Notes: generated from the letters alone by a model not told the origin. DNA of 64,000 nucleotides from Leptospiraceae bacterium (GCA_026005135.1 BPKM01000004.1:173340-237339); one strand, 5' to 3'; positions 35,371 to 45,482 are shown, counted from the first letter of the stretch. Numbers and translations: made by a program.

Positions 35371-37147
35371 AATCGATTATGTTATTATTTTGATTTATTT
35401 TTGTTTCGTATTATCCGTAGGTTTTTTAATGCGTAAAAAGGCAAGTAAGAATCTCTTTTCTTTTTTTACTGCTAATAAAGATTATTCCTGGTTATGGATT
35501 GGAACTTCTATGGTAGCTACTACTTTTTCTGCGGATACTCCCTTAGCTATTAGTGGTATCACTTCTAATAAAGGCATTGCAGGAAACTGGTTCTGGTGGA
35601 GCTGGATTTTAACTTATATGTCTATTACTATCTTTTATTCTAAATTGTGGTGGAGAAGTCAAATTATAACTGATGTTGAATTTACAGAATTACGATACTC
35701 TGGTAAAGAAGCAAAATATCTACGTTTTATTAAAGCATTTTATTTTTCTATTCTATTAAATGGTATTATTCTTGGATGGGTTTTTCTTTCTATTCAAAAA
35801 ATCATAACACCTTTTATCAATCCTCAATTTGATATCTCCTGGTTTAAATCCTTATATCCAGAAATATTACTTGTTGGAGATTATAATCAAACCTTGATTT
35901 TAGTTATTTTATTAATAGTAGTTATTTTATATTCCAGCTTGTCTGGTGTAAGAGCAGGTGTATTTAATGATATGTTTCAATTTATTATTGCAATGGGTAG
36001 TTCTATTTTTTTTGCCATTTATGCAGTTCAATCCATTGGAGGGCCCATTGCTTTAAAAGAAAAAATTATTACTTTATATCCACAAAAGCATGAAAAAATT
36101 TTAAATTTCTTCCCAGACTGGAACGAAATGGGTTATATCATTTTGATTTATTTTAGTATTCAATGGTGGGCACAATATTATTCTGATGGTACAGGCTATC
36201 TTGTTCAAAGAATGAATACCGCAAAATCAGAAAAAGATGCACAACTTGGTTCATTATGGTTTAATTTTGCTAATTTTGCTTTAAGAACCTGGCCATGGGT
36301 ATTTATTGGTCTTGCTGGTCTTGTTATTTTTCCAGAAAATCCAGAATCCTGTAAAAATTTTGAATTTATATGTAAAGATAGAGAGCTGGTTTATCCTTAT
36401 TTAATTCAATATTTATTTCCTGCTGGGGTTCAGGGATTTTTATTATTAGGTTTAATAGCTGCATTTATGAGTACAGTAGAAACCCATTTAAATTGGGGTG
36501 CATCTTATATTGCTAATGATTTTTATAAACGATTTTTTAAACCCGATTCAACAGAAAAAGAACAGGTTTTAATCAGTAAAATAGGTGTATTCCTTATGGC
36601 TATGATTGGAATTATTTTTGCCAGTCAGATGGAAACCATATCTGGTGCCTGGAAGTTTTTAATTGCCATTGCAGCGGGAATTGGTTTTCCTCAAATGATT
36701 CGTTGGTTCTGGTGGCGTGCCAATGCTTATACAGAAATTAGTGGTATTTTATCTTCTCTTGTAATTACCTTAATTTTATATTATCAATTTGATACTAAAA
36801 AAATCCCTGATGAATATTTATTGTTTTTCATTGCTCTTTTTAGTAGTTTTATAAGTTTGGTCGTTACATTTATAACTAAGCCAGTAGAAGAAGAAAAATT
36901 AAAAAAATTTATAAAAAAAGTAAATCCTTACGGTTTCTGGAAGCCAATTATGGGAACAAATAAAATTAAACCACTTTTAAAAGATATAATTTTATGGTTC
37001 TTAGGTAATATTAGTATATTATCTTTTATGTTATCCATTGCATATTTTATATTTCAGGAATATTTATATTTTATTTTATTATTCTTATTATTTTTTATTT
37101 CTGGAATCCCCGTTATATTATCCTTATTAAAGAGAGAATATCCATGA
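35354..37147 (+). CDS. Sodium/solute symporter (SSS family)
   Basis: 597 residues with 13-14 hydrophobic helices. SSS marks include 'DYVIILIYFCFVLSVGFLM' at the start, 'GTSMVATTFSADTPLAISG' (helix 1 Na+ region), 'YSSLSGVRAGVFNDMFQFII' and 'LLGLIAAFMSTVETHLNWGASYIANDFY', the latter the family signature. It imports an organic solute with Na+; the substrate (sugar, amino acid or other) cannot be told. Its first codons overlap the start of the divergent EamA gene by 17 bases. It is followed by a small lipoprotein with a 4-base overlap. Confidence 0.9.
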   Translation: MFTLSIIDYVIILIYFCFVLSVGFLMRKKASKNLFSFFTANKDYSWLWIGTSMVATTFSADTPLAISGITSNKGIAGNWFWWSWILTYMSITIFYSKLWWRSQIITDVEFTELRYSGKEAKYLRFIKAFYFSILLNGIILGWVFLSIQKIITPFINPQFDISWFKSLYPEILLVGDYNQTLILVILLIVVILYSSLSGVRAGVFNDMFQFIIAMGSSIFFAIYAVQSIGGPIALKEKIITLYPQKHEKILNFFPDWNEMGYIILIYFSIQWWAQYYSDGTGYLVQRMNTAKSEKDAQLGSLWFNFANFALRTWPWVFIGLAGLVIFPENPESCKNFEFICKDRELVYPYLIQYLFPAGVQGFLLLGLIAAFMSTVETHLNWGASYIANDFYKRFFKPDSTEKEQVLISKIGVFLMAMIGIIFASQMETISGAWKFLIAIAAGIGFPQMIRWFWWRANAYTEISGILSSLVITLILYYQFDTKKIPDEYLLFFIALFSSFISLVVTFITKPVEEEKLKKFIKKVNPYGFWKPIMGTNKIKPLLKDIILWFLGNISILSFMLSIAYFIFQEYLYFILLFLLFFISGIPVILSLLKREYP

Positions 37148-37524
37148 ATAATTTAAAATTTTTATTTTTTTTATTAACTATATTTTTAATATTATCATGT
37201 AATGGAATGACAGATAATCAAGTTACAACTATAACAGGAAAATCTGTTTATTCTCGTTCAAAAGTTATAGAATTATTTCAAATTTCTTCTTTAAGTCTTA
37301 AAGAGCGATGTTCAGGTAGTAATGATGCCTTAAACTATATGATAAATGAAGGATTTGCGGATCAATTTACCCGTATTTTTTACGAAAAAAAAAGTGTTGA
37401 TGCCTGTTTAATTCTATTTTTTAGTATGGAATGTCCTATTTATAAGGAAACTTCAGCTTTAATTAATTTTTATAAAAGTTTTATATTTAATTGTAAATTA
37501 AAGCCAGTAGAATTATTTCAATAA
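37144..37524 (+). CDS. Small lipoprotein, function unknown
   Basis: 126 residues with lipobox LILSC (Cys19) and four further Cys (around residues 59, 90, 99 and 118) that could form two disulfides. The ATG overlaps the symporter stop (ATGA), so the two are translationally coupled and perhaps functionally linked. No family recognised. Confidence 0.7.
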   Translation: MNNLKFLFFLLTIFLILSCNGMTDNQVTTITGKSVYSRSKVIELFQISSLSLKERCSGSNDALNYMINEGFADQFTRIFYEKKSVDACLILFFSMECPIYKETSALINFYKSFIFNCKLKPVELFQ

Positions 37525-37546
37525 AATCTTTTAGAAACTATTCTGA

Positions 37547-39245
37547 CTACCTTTTATAATTTCTTTTTAAATGATTGGGAATATAATTATAATATTTTCC
37601 CATATCATGTACCGGTCTTGTTGCAATTTTAAAATTACTTAGAGGAATCTGTAAACAATAAATATTTTTCCCCTCTATACGCTTAATTTCCCAGCACTTA
37701 CCAGCAAATAAAAAATATGTATCTGGTATAAAACTTACTTTTCCAATACATTGTTGTTTTTTTATATCAATTATATTATATTCATCATAATTAGGAATAT
37801 TAGAATGTAGTAATCCATTTTTCCCTAAATCCATTAATTTCATTGAAGGAAAATAGTAGGGTTCTTTATAATTTATAAATTTACTTTCAAAATGTAAAAT
37901 CAAATAATTTAAAATTTCCTTTAATACTTCTTTTGATTTATCTTCTATAAATTGCATTAATTGTTCTCTGGTTGTAATTTGATTTGTTCCAAATTCAAAA
38001 AAGTCTATTACAAAATCTTTTAATAAAGGTTCTAAATAAAAATACATTTCTTCGAGTTTTAAACCTTTCGGCTGAGCATATAACATAGAAAATACCTGCT
38101 GAACAACTACAGATATATTAGGGTTATTTTTATACTCATCTAAAATATTATTTTTTGTATAATAAAACATTTCTTCTAAAACTTCTTTTTCTATATTACT
38201 ATAATAAAAAGCTATTGATCGTATATATTTTGCATTTCTATTCGAACGACCTATTCGTTGCATTAAAGAAGCAATTGATAAGGGTACCTGTAAAAGTACA
38301 GATAAAGAAATATCTCCTATATCAATACCTATTTCTAAAGTAGGAGAAGATATACAAATAACCTTTTTATGATTTTTAATTATTGATTCCACTTCCAATC
38401 GTTCTTTTTTAGATAAATCACCATGATGTAAAACAACTCGTATAATCCTTCCATAAAGGAGAATTTTTAAAATGATAGGTTACTTCTTCTACAATTCTTT
38501 TTGCATTACTGAACATTATAATTTTATTATGTGGTTCTTTTTGTATAAAATCATATAATTTTTCTGTGATATTTTGTAAGGATTCTACGGATATTAAATC
38601 ATAAATAATTTCACGTTTTTCCTGTGATTTTAAAATTTCAAAATCATCATAAATATATTTTATCCCAACTCTTTCTGGTTCGCTTATAGTCGCAGAAAGT
38701 AAATAATTTTTAAAATCTGGATTGATTTCTTTTAATCTTCTTATTAAAATTCTTAATTGATCCCCACGATAGTTATTATCAATAAAATGAATTTCATCAA
38801 TAACCATTGCCTGAATATTTTTAAAAATAATAGGGTATCTGCATAACATAGAATCTAAGGATTCTGGTGTTGTTATCAATATATCTGGTGGTTCTATTAC
38901 CTTAATTTTAGGAAAATCTCCAGTCTTTTTTTCAACTTTTATAGAAAGTATTTTTAAAATAGGTTCTATACGATTGTAAGTATCATTTACAAGAGCTCTT
39001 GTAGGTGTTATCCATAAAATTGACAAAGGAAGCCAGCGTTCTGTTAATAATAGTTCTGTTAATGGAGCAATTACAGCTTCTGTTTTTCCAGACGAAGTAG
39101 AAGACATTAAAATAGCATTTTTCTTCTGTAAAACAATGGGAATAGCCAATTCTTGGATTTCTTTTAAATAGCGAAATTTAGCAAAAAATAAACGAAATGT
39201 ATTGGGTAATAATTCTTTATTGGATAGTTTTTTTTTAATTAACAT
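37547..39245 (-). pseudogene. Lhr-type DEAD/DEAH helicase, split by a frameshift
   Basis: The N-terminal frame (to 38418) carries RecA domain 1: 'SSTSSGKTEAV' (motif I), 'WITPTRALVND' (Ia), 'ITTPESLDSML', 'VIDEIHFIDNN' (DEIH, II) and 'LLSATISEP' (III). The second frame (38398 to 37547) carries domain 2: 'SSPTLEIGIDIGD' (V) and 'LMQRIGRSNRN' (VI), then a C-terminal extension with 'PSMKLMDLGKNGLLHSNIP'. A one-base change between about 38399 and 38455 links them (SPLWK... to RVVLHHGDLSKKERLEVE), giving about 565 residues. Start chosen at 39245, with GGGAGG just upstream. It is the last gene of a four-gene cassette; helicases of this type occur as BrxHI in BREX type 2. Confidence 0.85.
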
Positions 39246-40614
39246 CATATCCTCCCTCATTTCTTATTTTATCAAGATTAATGATAAATGCTTGTATTTT
39301 AAGCCTTATTTTTGCTGGATCAAAATCACTTTCATAATCATATAAAATTGTTTTTAATATATTAATAATTTTTTTTATTTGTTGAAAGGACGGTTTCCAG
39401 TTATAAGAATAAAAATAATAATATATAATTTTTTTTAATATATATTTATAATAAAATATATCTATTTCTTCTAAATCTAAAAATTCTCTATCTTTTATTA
39501 TATCAATTAGTTCTTTAATTCCTCTATGTTTATTGCTTAAATACTCAATTACTGGTATTCTTCCAATTTTATTTTTAATAATATAATTATTTTTTACTTC
39601 TATACTGGTATAAGGTAAGGCAAAGACTAACTTAATATAACTTTCGTTTTTATAACTAAATGGAAGAGGTAAATAACCATTATATCTTAAATGTGTTTTT
39701 TTACCATATTTACCTACTTCCGCAGAAATGGAAACTATATCTTCCTCTAAATCTGGATGATTGGATACTGCATAATAAAAGCCTCTTAAGAAATTATTTT
39801 CATTCGAATTTTGATAAGAATTTAACCAGTGATTTTGAATATTTTCTGATTCATCCATTAAAATCAATAAACCATTTAAAGAAAATTCTTTTTTTAAAAA
39901 CAAACTAATAGAAGTAATTAAATAACTATAAATATTTCCAGAAGTTTGATGATCTCTTAATTTTGGTAATGAATCATATTCTTCTTCTCCCTTTAACCAT
40001 TTCTTTATCACATAAAGATCTTTATCTTTAATATTACCAAAAAAATAATTATCTTTATATTTCTCTGCTCTGGAGTATATATATTCTAATAAATGTTCTA
40101 TATTTTGAACTTCATCATTATATATAAATTTTAAATTATTTATAATACTTTGATAAAACTTTTTAGGATTATGTAAAGATACTTCTTCTCCATCAAGACA
40201 AATATAACTTACTGCCCAATTTTTACTGAGTGCCCATAACCCTATATATTTTAGAAAATGTGTTTTACCTGTTCCATATTTTCCACATAAAAATAAAGTT
40301 GATTTGGAAGATGTTAGCCAATTATAAAATGTTTCTATTTCTTTTTTTCTATCAAAAGTAATATCAAAGATTAATTCATCATTTAGAAGACCATATCGCA
40401 AAGATTCAATATATTTTCTAATCTGCAATGGATTTTTATTAAATGATTTTACATTAATTTTTTTAAAATAATAAGGTCGTAATTCATTATACAATACATT
40501 TTTTTGTTGTCCACTTTCGAATTCAATTAACATCTTTATACCACCTTGCCACTCTTTTATAATTTTTTTTACCTTACCATATTTAGGATGGTATAGGGAT
40601 TGTGTTGTCTTCAT
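39235..40614 (-). CDS. BrxD/DUF2791-like P-loop ATPase with N-terminal Tudor/SH3-like domain
   Basis: 459 residues. Residues 5-48 ('YHPKYGKVKKIIKEWQGGIKMLIEFESGQ' in two parts, '..LYNELRPYYF') resemble the small Tudor/SH3 barrel at the C-terminus of UvrD/PcrA helicases. The ATPase follows: Walker A GKYGTGKT (111-118), 'SYICLDGEEVSLHNP' and Walker B LLILMDESE (249-257). It is related to the neighbouring ATPase but divergent, with Ser in DESE. It overlaps the helicase start by 11 bases and begins 2 bases after the first ATPase's stop, implying a complex. A DNA-linked defence role is inferred from family resemblance only. Confidence 0.75.
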   Translation of the reverse strand: MKTTQSLYHPKYGKVKKIIKEWQGGIKMLIEFESGQQKNVLYNELRPYYFKKINVKSFNKNPLQIRKYIESLRYGLLNDELIFDITFDRKKEIETFYNWLTSSKSTLFLCGKYGTGKTHFLKYIGLWALSKNWAVSYICLDGEEVSLHNPKKFYQSIINNLKFIYNDEVQNIEHLLEYIYSRAEKYKDNYFFGNIKDKDLYVIKKWLKGEEEYDSLPKLRDHQTSGNIYSYLITSISLFLKKEFSLNGLLILMDESENIQNHWLNSYQNSNENNFLRGFYYAVSNHPDLEEDIVSISAEVGKYGKKTHLRYNGYLPLPFSYKNESYIKLVFALPYTSIEVKNNYIIKNKIGRIPVIEYLSNKHRGIKELIDIIKDREFLDLEEIDIFYYKYILKKIIYYYFYSYNWKPSFQQIKKIINILKTILYDYESDFDPAKIRLKIQAFIINLDKIRNEGGYDVN

Positions 40615-40615
40615 A

Positions 40616-41794
40616 TTAAACCTTATTTTTATTATTTCTGAGTTTGTTTAAAAGATGAATATAATTTCTTATAAATTTCCTTTTAAAACCTTCTTCAATA
40701 ACACTATTTAATAAATCCAGAACCATTTTATCTACTTCCTCTTGTATTTTTTGATTTTCTTCTTCTGAAAATTGATAATCATAAGCAACTTCATATATAC
40801 TTTTTAATTTATTTGATAATTCTTTATAAAAATCTTCATTTTTTACGATTAATTCTAAATTCAATACATTTGCCTGTGGAATTAATTCATTCAAATATTG
40901 TCCATCTCCTTTTATTCTCTGAGATAATGCTTGATAGGTATAATCCCTACCTTCTAAAAAATTTAAATCTGGCACAGCATAAAAAATCATACAGGAAGGT
41001 AAATTAGATGTTGCTGCTTCATCTATTAATAACCTTAAGTTATTTAATAATTTTGATTTGTCTTTCGAAGATAAACTGGATACAGGTTCTGCTTCATCAA
41101 ATAAAACGACAATACCAGAATAACCAATCGATTTAATAAATTGTATAAGACTTCTAAACCAGCTAAATGCATTTTTATTATTCAAGGTTTCGTAGATACC
41201 ATAATCTTTAATATCCCTTTTCGATAATCCTTCTCCTAATAAAAGAGGTAAGATAACTTCTTCATATACATCTTCTTCATTTTTTAAAAGATATTTAATA
41301 GCATTTTTAATTATAATTTTATAGTTATGATATTCAATTGGCATAGAATCAATCTCAGCCAATAAAACATCATCTGAAATACCTTGTTCTATTTTTTCTT
41401 TTAGCCATTTCGTAATAATAATACTAATTCCTTTTTCCAGAGAATTCTGAATTTCTAAATTCTGTACAATTTTTTTATAAACCAATTCGATTTTATGAAA
41501 AGGTGTTTCTTCCATTGATAGATTTATAAAAGAAGTCACATAATTATTTTCCTTAGCTATATTTTCTATTACGTAAAGAAAATGTGTTTTTCCTTCTCCA
41601 TAATGCCCTAAAACAATTTTAAAACTTGAACCACCTTGTTTAATAAATGTTTCTAAATATTCTTTATCAATTGCCTGTACTAATTTATCTATACCTACAG
41701 TATAATATTGATATCCATTTTTTGGTGGTATCCCATTACCTGCCTGTTCAACAATATTTCTAGCAATAATTTTTGGAATTTGTAAAGTATTCAT
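40616..41794 (-). CDS. BrxD/DUF2791-type P-loop ATPase
   Basis: 392 residues. The opening 'IPKIIARNIVEQAGNGIPP' and 'YTVGIDKLVQAIDKEYLETF' lead to Walker A GHYGEGKT (63-70). 'SFINLSMEETPFHKIELVYK' follows, then Walker B GIVVLFDEAE (227-236) with 'LLNNLRLLIDEA' and a sensor-like 'CMIFYAVPD'. This is the pattern of the BREX ATP-binding domain family (DUF2791, BrxD). Such proteins also occur with Lhr-type helicases outside BREX. The ribosome site is AGGAGG. It probably acts with the adjacent ATPase and helicase. Confidence 0.82.
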   Translation of the reverse strand: MNTLQIPKIIARNIVEQAGNGIPPKNGYQYYTVGIDKLVQAIDKEYLETFIKQGGSSFKIVLGHYGEGKTHFLYVIENIAKENNYVTSFINLSMEETPFHKIELVYKKIVQNLEIQNSLEKGISIIITKWLKEKIEQGISDDVLLAEIDSMPIEYHNYKIIIKNAIKYLLKNEEDVYEEVILPLLLGEGLSKRDIKDYGIYETLNNKNAFSWFRSLIQFIKSIGYSGIVVLFDEAEPVSSLSSKDKSKLLNNLRLLIDEAATSNLPSCMIFYAVPDLNFLEGRDYTYQALSQRIKGDGQYLNELIPQANVLNLELIVKNEDFYKELSNKLKSIYEVAYDYQFSEEENQKIQEEVDKMVLDLLNSVIEEGFKRKFIRNYIHLLNKLRNNKNKV

Positions 41795-41835
41795 AATATT
41801 TTCCTCCTTAAATAAATTCTTCTTAGGATTAATTA

Positions 41836-42714
41836 TTATTGATTTTTAAATGTAATTTGTGAAATATATTTACCGCCTCTTCTTGGAATCCATAAATTTG
41901 TATAAGATTTCGATGTATCCACACGGGTTGCTTCTGTTATTTGTAATTTATAATTTTTATAATGAATGGTTTTTAAACGAGAAAGATCATAAGCAAAGCA
42001 ATATTTATTATATTCTTTATATGAGTTTTTCGTTGGATTATAATTAAATTTTTTATCCTGTAATAAGAAATTTAATTCTTTTAAGATTTCATAATAATAA
42101 ACAGGTAATCCTATATAATCTTCTTTCCAATCTTCTTTTATTTTCATTAAAGAAAATTTATATGCTTCGAATAATTTTTCGATAAATTCATTATCATTAA
42201 ACCTATCTTGAATTAATTCAGAATGAAAATTCGCAATTTTTTTTATTAGACTACGAATATCTTTATTGTCATTAAATAGTTTTTCTATTTTTTTACCATA
42301 CCAGAATATAACCTTATCTTCCAGAATTTCTAATGTATATAAAAAGATTTTTTCCTGTTCGGTTTGATAATAAATCTCTAAATCTGGTAATCTTCCTTCT
42401 AAATGTAAAGAGTATTCCTGTAATTGATTTTTTAATTCTATGTAAAATTGTTTTTCATAATTTTGAAATAATTCTTCTATAGTGTTTTCCAAATCGTTGA
42501 TATGTTGAAGAAACGAATTCATTAAACTAAAATGTTCTTTAAAAAGAGAGATTTCTCGAAGGATTTTTTTTATTTCTTTTAACTGTTTTATATTTAAATT
42601 TTGCAATTCTTCTTTTTTTAATTTTTCTTTAAGGTTCTTTAATAATCTGAATTGCTTTTGTAATACTTTTAGGTTAGTCTCAATTTCCTGTAAAAATTGC
42701 TTTTTATTTTCCAT
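41836..42714 (-). CDS. Coiled-coil protein heading the ATPase/helicase cassette
   Basis: 292 residues. Residues 1-95 are a Lys/Glu/Leu-rich coiled coil ('LKVLQKQFRLLKNLKEKLKK'). The rest is mixed helix and strand with aromatic-rich stretches and ends 'NLWIPRRGGKYISQITF'. I do not recognise the family. It is the first gene of the cassette, 41 bases upstream of the first ATPase, so it may be the specificity or scaffold subunit. TerB-domain proteins hold an equivalent position in some related loci, but I see no TerB motif. Confidence 0.7.
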   Translation of the reverse strand: MENKKQFLQEIETNLKVLQKQFRLLKNLKEKLKKEELQNLNIKQLKEIKKILREISLFKEHFSLMNSFLQHINDLENTIEELFQNYEKQFYIELKNQLQEYSLHLEGRLPDLEIYYQTEQEKIFLYTLEILEDKVIFWYGKKIEKLFNDNKDIRSLIKKIANFHSELIQDRFNDNEFIEKLFEAYKFSLMKIKEDWKEDYIGLPVYYYEILKELNFLLQDKKFNYNPTKNSYKEYNKYCFAYDLSRLKTIHYKNYKLQITEATRVDTSKSYTNLWIPRRGGKYISQITFKNQ

Positions 42715-43129
42715 AAATCTCCATACCTCTTTATTATTTATATATATCTTTTTTGCAAAATCTGTTTCAAAAAAATTTGAATTTTTAAAAAATTTTTGTT
42801 TTTTTTTATTAAAAAATCCAAATTCATTCTGTTAATTAATAAAAATGAAAAAGAATTAAAACTGATACATAGAACTTAGCAATTAGATAAATTACTCTAA
42901 AGGTTTTTATTAAAGAAGTTTTCTATTGCTTATATATTATATAGTCATTGAAATAGAGAATTGTTTCAAAAAAATTTTATAAATGGAATGTTTAACTTAA
43001 TATTTTATTTTCCGAATTTTCTAAATTGATTCTAAATTCTCGTTATAATATTTTTTGTAATTAATTTATGTTTTAATGCTTACAGTTTGATGGATTTGAA
43101 ATAATTGCCTAACTTATAGAGGAATTTTA
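42715..43129. other. 415-base intergenic region upstream of the ATPase/helicase cassette
   Basis: Highly AT-rich with no open frame of note. It must hold the cassette promoter (minus strand) and the 3' end of the lpxC transcript. Runs of T and A near 42780-42830 prevent a confident promoter call. Confidence 0.4.
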
Positions 43130-44044
43130 CTATTTTTTCTTTAAGAATTGATTATTTTCTATATGATTTAAAATATTCTTTGCTAAAGCAATATCCATTG
43201 TATGACCTGTACGGAAAGCAATAATATGAGCGATAATTGGGCGATTCAATAAATACAAATCACCTATTAAATCTAAAACTTTATGTCTTATACATTCATC
43301 TGGATAACGTAAATTTGAATTTAGATACCCATCTTCTGTTAATACAACAGCATTATCAATAGAAGCACCTTTAATTAATCCCTTAGAACGTAAATATTCT
43401 ACATCTTTTAAAAAACCAAATGTTCTTGCCTGTAAAATTTCTTTTTCTACAACCTGAGAATTTAAAGAAATATGCAAACTTCTTCCTCTTAAATCTGGAT
43501 GATCGTAATGAATTGTATAGGTAACTTTAAATTCATCGGAAGGAACAGCAATCATATATTTATCTTGAGAAACTACCCAAACTGGATTGATTATTTTTAT
43601 TGGTTCTAATGGTATTATAGATTCAATTACCTTTGCTTCCTGTATTGCATCATAAAATTCTTTTGAGGAACCGTCTAATATAGGAACTTCTTCTCTATCT
43701 AATTCTATTATTATATCTGTTATACCAGCTGTAGCAAGAGCACACATTAAATGTTCTACTGTATGGACTTCCCAATTTCCATTTGATAAGGTAACAGCAT
43801 TAACTGTGCTTTTAACATGAAATGGATCGGCTTTTATTTCCTCTTTAGTATGAAAATTTCTAAATATTATTCCAGTATTTTCTTTTGCTGGTATCAAATA
43901 GATATTTGTATCTAACCCTGTATGTAATCCTATACCTTTTAGGTGAATTTCATTCTGGATAGTTGCCCGATAATATCTTCCTATATAATTTTTTGCATAA
44001 TGTTCTTTATTTTGAATAGTTTGTTTTTCTAATAATTGCATCAT
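43130..44044 (-). CDS. lpxC: UDP-3-O-acyl-N-acetylglucosamine deacetylase
   Basis: Zn-dependent enzyme committing to lipid A synthesis. 304 residues, the usual length. It shows 'TIQNEIHLKGIGLHTG' near the start, zinc/catalytic block 'HTVEHLMCAL' (94-103), 'EVPILDGSS', and the second-domain 'DECIRHKVLDLIGDLYLL' and 'FRTGHTMDIALAKN' with the remaining Zn His/Asp and catalytic His. All key residues appear intact. A second Met (codon 2) is equally usable. Presence of lpxC agrees with an LPS-bearing spirochaete such as Leptospira and excludes Borrelia or Treponema. Confidence 0.95.
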   Translation of the reverse strand: MMQLLEKQTIQNKEHYAKNYIGRYYRATIQNEIHLKGIGLHTGLDTNIYLIPAKENTGIIFRNFHTKEEIKADPFHVKSTVNAVTLSNGNWEVHTVEHLMCALATAGITDIIIELDREEVPILDGSSKEFYDAIQEAKVIESIIPLEPIKIINPVWVVSQDKYMIAVPSDEFKVTYTIHYDHPDLRGRSLHISLNSQVVEKEILQARTFGFLKDVEYLRSKGLIKGASIDNAVVLTEDGYLNSNLRYPDECIRHKVLDLIGDLYLLNRPIIAHIIAFRTGHTMDIALAKNILNHIENNQFLKKK

Positions 44045-44800
44045 AATAATACCTATAATTGCTTTTTTTTATATTATGCAATTTTTATACCATATATTAT
44101 TAAAAATACTGATTTTTTATTTAAAATATTAAATAAATAGTTTTTTTCTTTAAATATAATATTTTTTTAGTTCAAACTCTTTTTATTACACTGATTAAAC
44201 AAATAAAATACCTAAATTTTAGGGCTTTTTGGCTTTTTTTAAAAAAAATTGTAATAAATACATCATTATAAAATAAATATTTTTCTTAAATTGATATGCA
44301 CCTAAGCTATTTCTTTGACATTTATAAAAGTTTCTCTATATTTTTATTTTGATGTATTATTTTTAATACATATTGAAAAAATAATACATTCTTATCGAAA
44401 CATTAATTAAATATTAAATATTTAAAAATGATTTCTAAATGGCTTTGTTGCATAACACCCATTTTAAAGTAAAATTTTTATAAAAACGAAAATTTTTTAA
44501 AATATTACTTACACATTCTTATAAATTCAATACATTTTTATATTACGAAAAATTGTCTAATAATATTGTTAACTGCTTTTATATATATAAGAAATCATAA
44601 ACTTTTATGGAACTGAGCCTTTCTAAATTAGAAATATTAGAAATATAATAATTCAAGTTTTTAAAACCTATTTTTAATAATTTTATTAAGATTTTTAGAG
44701 ATACAAATTTTTAAAATAAATTAAGATTGACATAATAATCAATTTTAATTATTTCTACTTTAATGTTTATTATAGAATTAATATCCAGGGAAATATAAAT
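44045..44800. other. 756-base intergenic region, possible IS remnant and promoter
   Basis: The longest gene-free stretch here, very AT-rich, with no supported coding frame. Three things stand out: a small CCTAAA/TTTAGG hairpin followed by T runs near 44211-44245 (possible terminator); 'GGCTTTGTTGCATAA' at 44441-44455, which resembles the terminal repeats of several IS families; and a TTGACA at 44727-44732 upstream of the TetR gene without a good -10 at 17 bases. The IS-end resemblance is weak evidence, since no matching partner end was found in the window. Confidence 0.35.
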
Positions 44801-45466
44801 ATGAATTTAGGAGTTGCAACATTGAATTCAAGAGTTTCTTTAAAAAGACAGAGAAGTGAACGTAAAATATTTCAGGCTGCTATTAAAGTAATTGCTGAAC
44901 AGGGTTATCATAATACACGTATTTCTGATATTGCTAAAGAAGCTGGTGTTGCTTATGGTCTGGTCTACCATTATTTTGGTTCGAAAGAAAATATTATGTA
45001 TATTATCTTAGACGAAGTAACCAAAAAGTTTTCTGAAAAAATAGATAAAATTGATTCAGAAGATATTCATACCTTAGAAAAACTTGCTCGAATTAGTGAT
45101 TATATGTTTGATACTTATTTAGCAAGTAAAGAAATCATTCAACTTTTAGTCAAAGAAATCATTAAAGAACCTAATATCAATAAAGATAAAATGATTGCAG
45201 AAAGAATTTTAGATAAGATTTGTCATATTATAGAAAATGGGAAAAGAAAAAAAGAAATTTATTCTTTTATAGAACCTAAAATATTAACTCTTGTATTCTT
45301 TGGTTCTATCAATATGTTATTAACATCTCTTGTAAATAAATACTATCCAATAGAAGAATCCAATAAAATTCAGGTAATTAAAAAATTTAAAAAACAAATA
45401 CGTGGTATGTTATATAAAGATATGGATAAAAGCTTAAGATCATTTTCGTTTTCAGCAGAAGTATAA
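44801..45466 (+). CDS. TetR-family transcriptional regulator
   Basis: 221 residues. The helix-turn-helix is at residues 20-66: 'IFQAAIKVIAEQGYHNTRISDIAKEAGVAYGLVYHYFGSKENI' read in pieces, a canonical TetR N-terminus. The ligand-binding part is helical, similar in style to fatty-acid responsive members. The ribosome site is AGGGA. It stands alone. Ligand and targets cannot be stated; acyl-CoA control of the lipid genes nearby is possible. Confidence 0.9.
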   Translation: MNLGVATLNSRVSLKRQRSERKIFQAAIKVIAEQGYHNTRISDIAKEAGVAYGLVYHYFGSKENIMYIILDEVTKKFSEKIDKIDSEDIHTLEKLARISDYMFDTYLASKEIIQLLVKEIIKEPNINKDKMIAERILDKICHIIENGKRKKEIYSFIEPKILTLVFFGSINMLLTSLVNKYYPIEESNKIQVIKKFKKQIRGMLYKDMDKSLRSFSFSAEV

Positions 45467-45482
45467 TGTGATTTCTATTAAA

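Noticed and set aside
37547..42714. Complete BREX or DISARM locus
   Set aside because: No methyltransferase, PglZ-type phosphatase, kinase or phospholipase D gene lies in or beside the cassette.
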